From assembly GCA_032164295.1 (NCBI GenBank), contig JAJHTX010000001.1, forward strand, positions 1,054,001-1,118,000: a stretch of DNA of 64,000 nucleotides. Direction: 5' to 3'. A model generated the notes under the pieces. That model was not told where the DNA came from. It worked only from the letters and a program-made list of their open reading frames with translations, and did not search any database. Of the stretch, positions 1 through 11,112 are shown piece by piece. The stretch comes from Inonotus obliquus (taxonomy: Eukaryota > Basidiomycota > Agaricomycetes > Hymenochaetales > Hymenochaetaceae). The position numbers and the translations under genes are program-made. How positions within the stretch are numbered: the first letter of the stretch is position 1; every line of letters begins with the position of its first letter.

Positions 1-2343
1 ATTTGAGGAAGATATGGCTGATGATTAAAACATCGAAGTAAGTTCCAAACATCAGCACTGCGAAAGGGAAACGAACCTTGACGATTTCATATAGCTCCTT
101 GTCCTCCCTCGCCTGAATCTTGTTAAGTTCTATCTCGATATGTCGAGCCTGGTGTTTAGAAGCAGTCGACTGGAGTTTCATGTTGAGCGAGAACATAGCC
201 GCCGTTTGCGAAGCCGCACTGGCAGACTCATTCTGAGCAGTCTGAGTCTGAGCGCGAAGGGAGTCAAGTTCACTGGAGCAAGCGGTAATGAGCGAAGGTG
301 GTCAAGCGCGTTTCAGCATTTTTGGACTTACGCTTGAAGCTGCAGGACTAGATCTCTGAACTGGCCAATAGTGCCTTCAAAGTCCTGGCATGTATCCTCA
401 AGCTCGTTCATCCTCCGTACTTGCTCCCTGATAAGAGTCTCCTTTTGTTCTAGAATAGTCATGAGCATTACAGAAGCTTTGATTTGTACCGAAACGAACC
501 AATGTCCTCATGCAGTTGTTTCTCAGTTTCAATATGGTTTTCCTCGAGCTCGTCGTTAAGCTCTTTCAGAGCCTCAAGGTCTTCGATGGTAATCGTCATC
601 TCGGCGATTTTCTGGCAGCTTTAATTAGCCATAAATAGCAATGAGGACAACAGGGGACGGCAAACCTCGCCAAGGACCAGGTTACGCTCAGTGAGCTGTT
701 CAAGCATTTCCTCAGCTCCAAGGGCATCGTCGAGCTGAGCCTTAAGCTCATCGATTTGGTTCTCCGCGTTTGAGAGCTTCGCCAGGGTAGAATCGAATTG
801 AGCTGCAAGAACAGTGTGAGCTAGGTGATTAGGAAGGCCAATTACGGCACTCACAAGTCAGCTCCTCTAAGCTTTGCAATTCACGCTCCAGCTCTGTCAC
901 CCGATGCCTTTGTTCTTGCTCTGTTTCCCGATATTGATCGCGCAGTCTACCAGAGAATCAGCAAGAAACAAGAATCGGCGGCAATCGGTTCATACCGAAT
1001 TAAGGCCTCCCTCAATCGATCATTGTGTTTCTCCAGCTGAGAGTACGCAAGAGAAGATTTGACGGAGTCATCTACTTCACCTCCTTCGACTCCACGGCCT
1101 TCTCTAATACTCTCCAGTTCAACCTCTAAAGACTCATTACGCTCTTGCAGTGATTGCAATTCCAGTTCGGCAGACTCAGCGCGCTCCTCCGCAACTTCCT
1201 TGTCCAGCATAGCCAGCTCAAGCTGCTCTTGGGCATCAAGTAACCGGGTTTCACTCAGTGTTTGGACTTGTTCTGCGTCAGCCAAGGCACGCCTGTTGGC
1301 TATAAGTTCTTGCTGCAGATTAGCAAGCTTCTGCTGTAGCTTTGGACGGAGAGCAACGAAGTGATTAACTTCAGACAGTTGAGATTCGAGCTTCTCGATG
1401 ACCCGAGTATCGTCTGTGCGTTTGGCTTCGAGCACTCGTATTTTTGCTTTGAGTTCCTGGAGCTCCTGTTCTGTTTCCGCTTGTTGCTAGAGAGGCAATG
1501 TAAGGACCAATTTAATAACAGGACAATGCAAAGGAACAGTAACTCACAACTTCTCGCGCCAGCGCAGAAGCTGGCCTTTCGGGCTCAGGTTGGTTGAAAT
1601 TAATCGAAGCCAAGGGAGGCGAAGATGTTTGTTGAGAAGTCGATGGTGAGATTAATGGGGGAGATTCGGCACGTTTCGTTTCAACCAGCCTAGTCCTCGC
1701 AGTCGTAGCAATGGGCGATGGGGGGACACTATCCGCTGTACCCTTTCTTGGACGCGTCTGACCTGGACGAGTGACGACCGTCGCGGGTGCTAGGCTTGAG
1801 CGTTTTGTAGGTGATTGAGCACCGGCAGTCCGTAATCGGGCAGCAGATGCGACAACAGGAGTTGCCGACGGGGGATGTTTTGGTGGTTCGCGAGGGCTTT
1901 CTGACCGTGACACGACCGGGGAAGAAGGGCCAGCAGGGCTGCGTATTGAAGTTGTTCGGACGCGTCCACTCTTACTTGAAGAGCGTGAATGTCCAAGGCC
2001 AGGACGAATGGCCGTAGCTGTAGCTGCCTAAATTAATGCCTTCAAAAATCTTTACTTTACGGGATCGAGTAATATAGGAGCATACCGCCGGTGGACCAAC
2101 ATCATGTTTAGGCACGCTTAGTACCTTAACCTGACTCGGACGTACAAACACACCATACTGCATCCCGCACTTGAAGTACTCGTGTCCGTTGACGGAGCCA
2201 TTGTTCTTGCCAGTAGGTGTGTCGAGTTCAATACCGACCCATTTACCAGGTGCAAAGGACGTTGTCCCAAAGAAACAGACCCGGCCACGGCCCGAGGGCA
2301 CCTCAACGATGGTGCCGATTGGGAAGTCCCCTGATGAGGCCAT
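1..2343 (-). CDS. Dynactin subunit p150Glued (N-terminal and coiled-coil part, cut by window edge)
   Basis: Large dynactin subunit, which links dynein to microtubules for retrograde transport and nuclear migration. The first exon, starting at ATG 2343, encodes a complete CAP-Gly domain at about residues 8-72, including GKWVGIEL, GKNNGSVNGHEYF and GVFVRPSQVKVL. An intron near 2100-2035 joins to a basic Ser/Pro/Thr-rich linker (about 2030-1550), the usual microtubule-binding spacer. Long heptad-rich coiled coil follows in several exons (about 1490-1060, 1000-860, 850-670, 600 to the edge), with segments such as ESLEVELESIREGRG and ALKELNDELEENHIETEKQ. CAP-Gly, basic linker and coiled coil in this order are characteristic of p150Glued; a CLIP-170-type protein is the alternative. 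The C-terminus lies left of base 1. The gene is divergent from the deacetylase gene across about 310 bp. Confidence 0.88.
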
Positions 2344-2651
2344 TGAGAGTTCGGTTCTGATTTAGATCCTCGGCAGACGACCTGGAGAGACTGGTAAAGA
2401 GTGATTTGTTTGAGTCGACGAAAGTTGATAGGATAGCTCGGTGGCTGAGACCAAAGATGACGCCAGCGTACGTACAGGAGGGTCGTTTCTATGAGTTCGT
2501 GAGTCAAGCGGTGTCGCTGACACTATAACATCAGTATAATTGGTTGCTGAGACTGGTAGACAGGACTAACAGTGAACGCGACGCGTCGATCGCATGTCGC
2601 GCGCGGGCATTGAGTCGTGAGTCTCACGCGTCTCAAGCTTTCCCAAGTACC

Positions 2652-4142
2652 ATGAAGGTCTTCTATCATCCAGACTGTTTATTGCACAACCCACCTCACG
2701 AGATATTAGATGGCAGGGAAACGCCTTATCTGGAAGAGCCGTCTCGATTGACGCTTGTTCGCGGTGTCTTGGAGGAGGAAGCCGAACATTTTCAGACTAC
2801 TGAGGTTCTCGATGAATCTCTGGTTTTGAAAGAATGGATCTTGAAAGTACACGACCAAGAATACCTGGATTATCTGGAGACGGCATACGATACTTGGATA
2901 GCTGATGGAGGTGATAAGGTGCGTGCTGTGCCCCACAGGAACAGCAAGAATCCTGACTGCTTTAAAGATGGGAGTGTTTCCGGAGACATTCCCTCATATT
3001 TCATTAATATCAAAGAAGCCATGCGATCCAAAGAAACTGAATCCAATTGCTAGAGCTGGTTAGAGCTTCAGAAACCTTGAAGTGCTGCCCTGAAGTCAAA
3101 ATTGATTCAGAGGTCTTTACTGCTTTGATTTGAGCAGTCCGATAACAAAAGGTTGGATCTGTGGAAGTACCATATCCTGTACCCAATTCAATGTGGCTCC
3201 TAGAAACATTCATATCCGTATTGGCGTCACTACGCGTTACGCTGTCCGCAGCGAAGACACTTCCTTTGTTACCGGCCAGTGAGGGTGTTTTCGCACTCTG
3301 GTTAGCTTCAGTTCTGCTCCTGATAATGGGTCAAACGTACCAAAATGAGCTGCAAGTCGACCTCCAGGACATCATGCTATGCCTTCTCTAAGTGGAGGGT
3401 ACTGCTTCATTAACAACATTGCTGTTGCGACGCGCTTCCTCCAGTCCCACCATTTAGGCAATACGAAAATAGCAATTTTGGACATTGACTACCATCACGG
3501 CAATGGAAGTGAGTAGCGTTCTAGTTACCTATTTACAGTGGGAACTAACGAGCACAAATTAAGCTCAGCATATCTTCTACCGCGATCCTTCGGTGGTGTA
3601 TGTTTCTCTGCATGCGGAGAATGATTATCCTTGTGTGTAAAATTCTATTCACTTCAAACTAGAAGGTAATTATGCTCATCCTCCAATGGATTTTACCGGC
3701 TTTGCTTCGGAGACTGGCGAGGGCGAAGGTGAAGGATTCAACATCAACGTACCTTTGCCTCGAGGGACGACAGGTGATGAAGAATACTGCGAAGCTCTGA
3801 TTAAAGTAGTGGGCCGGATCAAAGATTTTGATCCAGTGTATCTTTTAGTGAGGTGAGTATTGTCCAATATGCTTATTTTGTAAAATATTTACCGATTATC
3901 AGCCTTGGCATTGATACTCACGTAGGAGACCCAATCTGCGACTTCAAACTATCGACGGAAGTATACCACGAAATCGGGAGGATAATCTCACGCGTGAAAA
4001 AAAGAACGTTGTTCGTATTTGAAGGGTTCGAGTTCCCCGTGCGATTGTATGCGAGCAATGGCTGATTTTTCACCTCAGGGGATATTGCCTTAGCAGCCTG
4101 GGGGCAAGCGTTCGTAATGTCCTGAACGGATTTCAGTTATGA
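2652..4142 (+). CDS. Class II histone deacetylase, acetylpolyamine amidohydrolase (APAH) type
   Basis: Zinc-dependent deacetylase of the arginase/deacetylase fold; the start [20 protein letters not shown] is typical of APAH-type members, which act on acetylated polyamines or lysines. Splicing restores the family core: [18 protein letters not shown] (catalytic His pair), [12 protein letters not shown] (zinc Asp and His) and [10 protein letters not shown] (second zinc Asp), ending [11 protein letters not shown]. Introns that restore frame: 2919-2967, 3059-3112, 3152-3203, 3301-3356, 3509-3563, one near 3630-3665, one near 3853-3902, and 4026-4078. Without the last intron the protein would stop early at 4065 and lose the GGY motif. 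I chose ATG 2652 because the family N-terminus begins there; the frame upstream to 2544 has no similarity. No secretion or targeting signal is visible. The substrate cannot be told from sequence alone. Confidence 0.9.
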
Positions 4143-4376
4143 GTATATGCCGTTTGATTGAGTACCTGTAGTTTTGGTTGTGATTTAGTATATATGCGGA
4201 TCTCGGTATACCAAGAGTTTTTGCGCCACTTCTGGTGTTTCCATTTTCGTCACTACCAACATCCATCGACGTCACTTCATAGTGCCGGAAGCATAGCGAA
4301 CCGTTATATACAATGAAATCTTACACACCCTCATCACCACCAACCACCACAACTTCCGCTCATCGTGCCCATAAAT

Positions 4377-7300
4377 ATGGACCATAAATTTCGTGAACCA
4401 TACAGCGGGGGCCACCCAGTTCCGAAGGTCACTCTCAAGAGTATCTTCGACCCACGTGGTGCGACAGAAACAAAGGCCAAACACTTGAGGACCAAAGACA
4501 AGAAGGAGGAGGAGGAACAGAATGCGACGGACAAGTCCAGAAGTGCAATGGTAAAGGGAAAGGAGGTGGAGGTCAAGGATCCTGTGACGGGTGAAGAGAC
4601 GGTCCGTCCTTGCTGTTCAGCTATGTCGCTTGTTCTTATCTTCTCGTCAGACCGTCAAACACGGTGGGGAGGAAGGCGATGAGGGAGATGATAGGAATAA
4701 AGGAAAGAATGTTCTCAACATGGATTACCCACCTCCTAGTACGTCCAAGTTGAGCGCTTCTGGGCCCCCATCTAATCATTGGCGCCTTCAGACTGGACTG
4801 CTCATAGGGCCTATGTGCTAGCGCTTGCACGGTCGTCTGTTGTGAAAATCATCGCGGCATATACATTGTGGCCATTCACGCTGTATCTCGTCTCTTGTCT
4901 CCCTCTGCTGTCGCGTATTCGATTTCGCTCACATCCGTATATCAACCTGATCCTGTTCCTGCTCGCCTCGACCGTCCCTCCTTCACTATTCTCGTATACC
5001 CTCCTCTTTGCGCTCGATAGGAAGTCAGAAGAGGATTTTGAAGATCGCGTTTGGGATGCAGAACGTGTCCGTGGACTCACGGCAGGAGAAGATCAAGATC
5101 AAGACGGCGTGGTCGGAACCGAAGAACATATTAAAGAAAGTGCTGAATGGTTGAATGCTTTCTTGCGGGGCATTTGGCCGATAATCAACCCGAATCTGTG
5201 GGGCTTCTGCTTCTTATTTTACTGTGGTTTTTGTCACCTGTCTGACTACTATGCAGATTCAACTCCGTGGTCGATATGTTGGAAGACATTATGCAGGCCA
5301 GCTCCCCAAAATTTATCGTGCGCATTAATGCCACTTGTCTAACGTTGAGAATATCACGAACTACATTAATAGCATGCCGTCCGGGTTGCGGACTTGGGAC
5401 AAGGGACTCATCCATTACGTATAACATCAATTCGCGCTCTTCCCGACACGGGAGTGGATGATGCACTTCGGGATGTGGATGACGCTGTAAAAGAGAGTCT
5501 GACTCGTGAACATGTTGTAAGTCTGGGATGATATTCAATGTGTACAACCACAATACTCACTTTGATGTGTTAGAACCTCGAGGTATCATTTGCGTACCGC
5601 GCAACACCCAGTGGCGCAACTGCCAGCAGCAAAGCCCATAATGCACAGTGCGTATCGCCGACTTTGACGCATTCGCGTCTACTGACGGCTCGCATTTCTC
5701 CTAAGTCTCCTCGTTCAGTTCTTCTTGGGAGTGAGCGGTACCTACGAGTTTGATTTCCGTGCGTACCCATTAAGGACGATTAATAGTCAAGCATCTCACC
5801 GTCAGATCTAGCTGTATGGGTCGAGCTCACAGGAGTATCCGGAACCGCTCGAGCAAGGTATACTCTACTTGTTCCCATCGCTGAAAACGGCTGATGAACG
5901 CCTTGTAAGATTGGAGCTCATACCCGATCCACCCTTCATTAAGACAAGTCTTGTAACGCTGATGGGTCTACCGCGAATATCAATCTCAGTGGTGCCGATG
6001 ACGAAGTCGCTACCAAACGTTATGAACATCCCAGTTTTATCATCCTTCATATCCAAGTCCATCGACGCAGCGTGTGCGGAATATGTCGCCCCGCGCAGCT
6101 TGACCCTAGACCTTCAGCAACTCATTAGCGGAGATGACATCAAGAAAGGCATGCTTACGTATCCTATCGTTGCAATCTCAAACTAAGTGGGAATACATTC
6201 AGACACGGAGGCCATTGGAGTCGTCGTCATCCATATCCATCGAGCCAAGGGTCTCAAGAAAATGGATTCAAGAAACGCGTCCGGTCAGTATCTTGTCTTG
6301 TGATTCTGATCAATTCCTTCTTCGTTCTTGTCATTTATGCGATGCTCACGTCACAGATGACGCAGATCCTTATGTGACAGTTGTGTATTCCCGGCAAGGG
6401 AAACCCTTGTATAGCACGGTACGTCGTTTGTACCTCTTGCTTAGCAGTGATCTAAAGATACCCGTTTCTCGTGCACATCTTCCAGCGTATCATATTCGCT
6501 GATTTGAATCCCTGCTTTGAGGAAATGGCTGTGGTCACGGTCACTGCGAATGCGATCAGGATACGTGAGAAGATCAGCTTGCAGTTATGGGATTCTGACA
6601 GGGCTAGCGCAGTAAGTCCCTGCATGCACAAGTGTTTCTCGTTTATTTACCAGAGTTGAATTCACCCAGGATGATATGATGGGATTTGTTGAGCTCGACA
6701 TTCTTGGTATGTTCTCGCAGCTCCTTTCTTCAGTGCTTACACATACTGAAGACGTTTAGATTTAATGAAGAACAAGAACAAGCCAAGTCGTCGAATTTGT
6801 CCTCTCATAAGTCCAGACTCCCGGGATCGCCCTGGTCAACTCGAGTTCACAGCCGGATACTTTGCTGAACTGTGGCCAGACGAGAGTCTAGCTACAGATG
6901 GTTCAGATACTTCCGTACCCAATGATCTAAAGAAGACCAATCCGGAATTCCAGGAGGCGAAGTCTGTCGCCCTAAATGACCTTGAAGCGGCTGTGCTCCG
7001 AACCCCACCGAGTGGCGAATGGCCATCGGGGATTCTTAGCATTCAGGTACATGAGATTAGAGACTTAAAAATTCGCATGGAGGGCAGAGAGACGAGCGTC
7101 CTTAAAGGAAGGCGCGAAGGTGCCAAGGGTCAGGACGATGATGGCGAAGAACAGGAAGAAGGGAGCAACTTGCCTTCGTCTTACTGCACCATGTGTGTAC
7201 TTCATTAATAACCTCAGTATTATTTGATTAACGAACACTTGCAGTGCCCTCAATGACAATCTGGTGAGGATTTAGACGTCCATACCACGGTCCCAGGATT

Positions 7301-8656
7301 GACCCATTCCTAGATTTATTCAACCCGTGTGAAACCAATAACCTCGACTCCTATATTCAATGCTGGTACCGAGAGGTATATACTTATAATCGCGCGTGAG
7401 ACGTCAATTACTGACCTCCACTTAGGTTCATTCGGGATTGGCGTACTGCTCACGTCAGTGTGACTTTGCGAGATTCAAGAATGCGCGAAAATGATCCCAT
7501 ACTTGGTAGTGTAATCTTGAAGGTATGAAGCATCAGGTCGGATAGTCAACTTATCCTCTAACCGCCTATCTACCTTTAGTTGGCCGACCTCTTCGTAACC
7601 GCTTCCCAAGTAACAAGATTCTTCCCGATCGAGAATGGTATCGGTTATGGCTCTGCGCGTATCTCGGTGCTGTTCAGACCCGTTGCAGCTAAGCTCCCGC
7701 AAAATCTCCTAGGATTTGATTCAGGAACCTTGATTGTTCGCAAACTGATTGCCAAACCTGTCGGGGATAATGGACAGCCTCTCCTATCCTCACTGCAATC
7801 AAGCGAAGTCAAGTTGAAGGTGTCAGTATCTTCGGATAAGCTGGCGAAACGGGATGGAGAGCTCAGAGATGGAAGTGTCGTCTGGAATGAAGAACAACCT
7901 TCGGAGCTCCCTGTGCAACAGCGCTACAGTTCGGTGTTGAGAATTGTGTTCAAGGAGCATAGTACGATGAAGTCCAGCAAGCTGGGGATGGCCGTTTTAT
8001 GGCTTCGTGATATTGCTGATAACGATGACACCACTATTGACGTCGCGCTATTTGAAGCGCATAGTTATGACCGTCTTCAGCAGAACTATGTCGCACCTGA
8101 TGGCAACTTGGACGATTGGGAAACGAATCAAGAGGAATTGACACGGATCGGGACAGTTCAAATTGATGTGACATTCAAGCCGGGTTTGAGTATCGCACAT
8201 AAGAAGAGTATGGATACATCCAAACCACAGCAGAAGCAATTATGGGAGGAAGTTGATCGAAGGGATGGGATGGGATTGCAAGAGCACATCGGGTACCTCG
8301 AGGACGGAAGATCGGTGGAAGAATCTAACACCGAAATGGACCAGAAGGATGCCCTTGACGAAACTCAAGGCGATTCACAAGCTAACGGAGCTAACGGGCG
8401 TCATGACACGAACGATTTGGACGGCGAAGGATCCGGTGGAGAAGGTGATTCAGACGACGAAAGAGGTCTTTTAGAGAAACTGAAGGATTGGAAGAAGCAC
8501 GAGAAAGAACTACATCAACATCATCGGGGGATGATGCAATTCAAGCCTGCCCGGACAGCTGAATGGTTGAAGGATAATATTGAGGAGAAGGGCCAGAAGG
8601 TCAGGAATCGATTCAAGATGAAGTCTCGTCAGCCGGATGTTGAGACAGAAGTTTGA
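4377..8656 (+). CDS. SMP/C2-domain membrane contact-site protein (Mug190/tricalbin-like)
   Basis: Probable ER-anchored lipid-transfer tether of the extended-synaptotagmin/tricalbin type; fungal relatives are named after S. pombe Mug190. In order: a charged N-terminus from ATG 4377 (MDHKFREPYSGG); two hydrophobic segments at about 4840-5010 (AAYTLWPFTLYLVSCLPLL and NLILFLLASTVPP); an SMP lipid-binding region from about 5160 (FNSVVDMLEDIMQAS, then LGQGTHPLRITSIRALPD and LEVSFAYRATPSG); a first C2 domain at about 6210-6720 with acidic loop DDADPYVTVVYSRQG; a second C2 domain at about 7020-7720, where LPSSYCT and NDPILGSVILKL are recognisable; and a third, more divergent beta-rich region at about 7730-8200. 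A highly charged tail follows. At least ten short introns are needed. An in-frame GTG 12 nt upstream of the start is not used as a start here. The gene is convergent with GOS1, about 150 bp apart. Confidence 0.82.
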
Positions 8657-8808
8657 ATTCTACGCATCATCTTCTTTCGTGTCTTTCCATCTTCCCAACT
8701 GAACGGATCATGCTCGCCACCTCCACTCGGACATCCTGTACAGAAGCAACATGTCGTGTAGTAATTAATTGCATAGGACCTGATGATGAAAATATGTGTG
8801 GCAACATT

Positions 8809-9752
8809 CTAGCGGAACATGAAGTTAACAATGAAAAGAACACAAAACCCAATGAGGCATCCTAGAATGATCGAATCCCGTCGTCTTCGTTTCTTGATCA
8901 TAGAGAGGAGGTTATTAATCCCAGGCATAGTGTCTACACAACCAAAGAGTCAGAGTACGTCCGACGGGCGACATGGAGAGAGAGCATACTGAGTACACCA
9001 GTCATTCGCGAGCTAATTCCACCCAAGTTAGATCCTTGCCTCGAGATCTCCGCACGCGTCTCGTATGCTTGGCTATAATTTGTGACACGTAAGCTAGGTC
9101 TCGAGTCCGAAATACAGGATGAGCTCAAACGCACCTGAGAATGTCATCCGTCATTCGATGCGAGTTGTCGATATGTCCTCGTTCTGACAGTAGTGCTTCT
9201 GCTGCGGATGACTTGTATGCACTGGGACACGAATAAGCTTCCAATTCACGATGAGAAGTTACGGAGCATACTCAATGTCATTCCGCACACCAGACAGGAG
9301 GTTCGCTCGGTCCAGCGCGGCTTTGACGTTGGCCTACAATGCTTTCGTTACTTCAGGTACCGCAAAAGTTGTAAAATGCGATGAACCTTTGTCCGAGCAC
9401 TGTCTCTTTCGTAATCATTCAGTACCTCCCGGTGTCGCTGAATGGCACGCGTCATGGATTGAGAAGGCGGAGAGTCTGGGTCATTCAACAGTGCTCCCAA
9501 TTGATCATTCGTTTCTCTCAGCTACGTCAAGAATTAAGTCCTTCTACGAACAAACAAAGTGCTCTCACACATTACCTTCTCGAGTAGACCATCAACCTCC
9601 TCCTCAAGGTCCTTCCACCTCTCACTCGACCCACTAGCTTCCAAATCTTCCCTTTCAGCATTCGCAGCTAACCTTGCGTAAGAAGTGAGTTTGGAATCTA
9701 GAAGAGACTCCAGTGTCCGACATTGTCGTCGTAAATTGTCGTATGTCGACAT
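8809..9752 (-). CDS. GOS1: Golgi SNARE Gos1 (GOS28 family)
   Basis: Qb-SNARE for ER-Golgi and intra-Golgi vesicle fusion, tail-anchored in Golgi membranes. The N-terminal exon from ATG 9752 reads MSTYDNLRRQCRTLESLLDS, the usual Gos1 opening with its first helix. Middle exons give NDQLGALLNDPDS, IQRHREVLNDYERD and ANVKAALDRANLL, conserved Gos1 segments on the way to the SNARE motif. The last exon gives GINNLLSMIKKRRRRDSIIL followed by a single hydrophobic anchor (LGCLIGFCVLFIVNFMF) and stop at 8809-8811. Several small introns are needed between about 9520 and 8930. The frame extends 30 codons upstream of the chosen Met but that part is not conserved, so 9752 is preferred. Confidence 0.9.
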
Positions 9753-10124
9753 TTTCTTCAGAGTTATTGGTGAAGTAATTAACAATGTCCGCGCAGCACT
9801 CAGTGCGTGGCGATACATCGTGACTTCCGTCACGTGAGTCAATGAGCGTGTGATCGTGAAAGTGAAATGAAATTATTCGGAAATTGTGAATATTTCATTC
9901 TTCTCTACTTCTCTACCTTCCACAGCCATGCCCCCCAAGACTCCGTTCAGTTTTCCCCTCGAATGCTCCTTCCCATATTACGTGCACCTCAATAAGCAAT
10001 ATGATTGAATGATACAAACCCTCGTCAAGTATGGCTACGTGAGGTTTTCTGGAAGAGAGTCATTTCGATATTATTTCTTTAGGATTTCAACTTTACGCTG
10101 TTATAGTGTACATTTCTGCAACAA
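9753..10124. other. Intergenic gap between GOS1 and APH-like copy A; holds a 26-codon mini-ORF
   Basis: No full gene seen. On the plus strand a pyrimidine-rich leader (about 9895-9925) ends in CACAGCC directly before ATG 9928, which opens a 26-codon frame beginning MPPKTPFSFPLECSF and stopping at 10008. The leader and start context look like the beginning of a real fungal gene, but nothing recognisable follows, so it may be a truncated gene start or a uORF-like relic. Confidence 0.35.
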
Positions 10125-11112
10125 CTAGGAACTCGTCTTCACGGACACAATATTCCTTTCGAGCCATTCCGTCCTTTCGAGAATTCGAGATTGGCGGTCT
10201 TCGTTAGGAGATCCACTGCCGAAGAACTCGTTCAAGATAAGCCCCACTTGCATGGCGGTGATGATAGCATCCTGCTGCAGTCGAACATGCTCTGGTAGAT
10301 GGGTAACGAAGGCTTTCCAGAATGCCTCTGCCATCGGTAATGACTTTTTCGACTCGATGTCCTTTCCGCGGATAACATTGACGCTCAAAGTACGGATACA
10401 CCAAGTATTCGAACCTATCGGCAGCAGTGCAGCTTGCTCCCAGTCTACTATTCCCACGATGTCATGATTGTCATCGAGCAGTATCTGCCAGATAAAATGA
10501 GAATGGCCGGGGAATCGCAGAGGATGGGCGGCTTACATTGCGAGCATTCAAATCGATATGGCAAAGAGCGAGAGGCAGCTTCTTGAGAGACTCGCACTCG
10601 GTGAGGAGCATTTCGATCTTTTCTCTCAACGTAACGTGACGAATGCTCTCCTTGAGCAGTATGCGCTTTAATCGGGGTATTATGTAGAAGTCGACAGCTC
10701 CCGCACTCTCTGAGTTGACTAAACAACGCGGAAGAAGTGCCCCAAGCTGAGAGGCGACGTGACACTCTTGCTCGACGGTCATACGGCAATGCGACCACAT
10801 GACACCCTTGATGGCATCAGAAACATATGCGAAGTTGGCTTCAGACGTTCTCGCAGCGAATGTAAACGGAACGATTTCTCCCAGAAAACTTCTCGCAAGT
10901 GCCACTTTCGTTGTATCGATTTCGTTGTCCTTGAATTGGACAATAACTTCGCTTCCGTCTTCGAGCGTAACACGCATCGTCTTACTGAAGCATCCTTGGT
11001 GTGCGAAAATACGCGAGGAAACTGGAGCAGAGTAGCAATATCCTTCTGCGACGCTGCATGCCTCTGCGATGGCCTGTCTGTCGGAGAGTCTCGAGATGAG
11101 GGAAGGTGACAT
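10125..11112 (-). CDS. Aminoglycoside-phosphotransferase-like kinase, copy A (311 aa)
   Basis: Small-molecule kinase of the APH/choline-kinase fold; the substrate is unknown, as for most fungal members. Exons are 11112-10537 (576 nt) and 10484-10125 (360 nt), separated by a 52-nt intron (GTAAGC..CAG). Visible motifs: N-lobe EVIVQFKDNEIDTTK, catalytic loop LCHIDLNARN (HxDxxxxN, His185, Asp187, Asn192), then GIVDWEQAALLPIGSN with the metal-binding Asp206. The intron falls exactly after Asn192. The catalytic residues are intact, so this copy should be active. The frame extends 33 codons upstream, but paralogues B and C begin at the equivalent Met, so 11112 is chosen. It is inverted relative to copies B and C. 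Confidence 0.85.

Noticed and set aside
4025..4045. GGGTTCGAGTTCCCC resembling a tRNA T-arm / B box
   Set aside because: It lies inside a deacetylase intron and no A box, acceptor stem or cloverleaf can be built around it.
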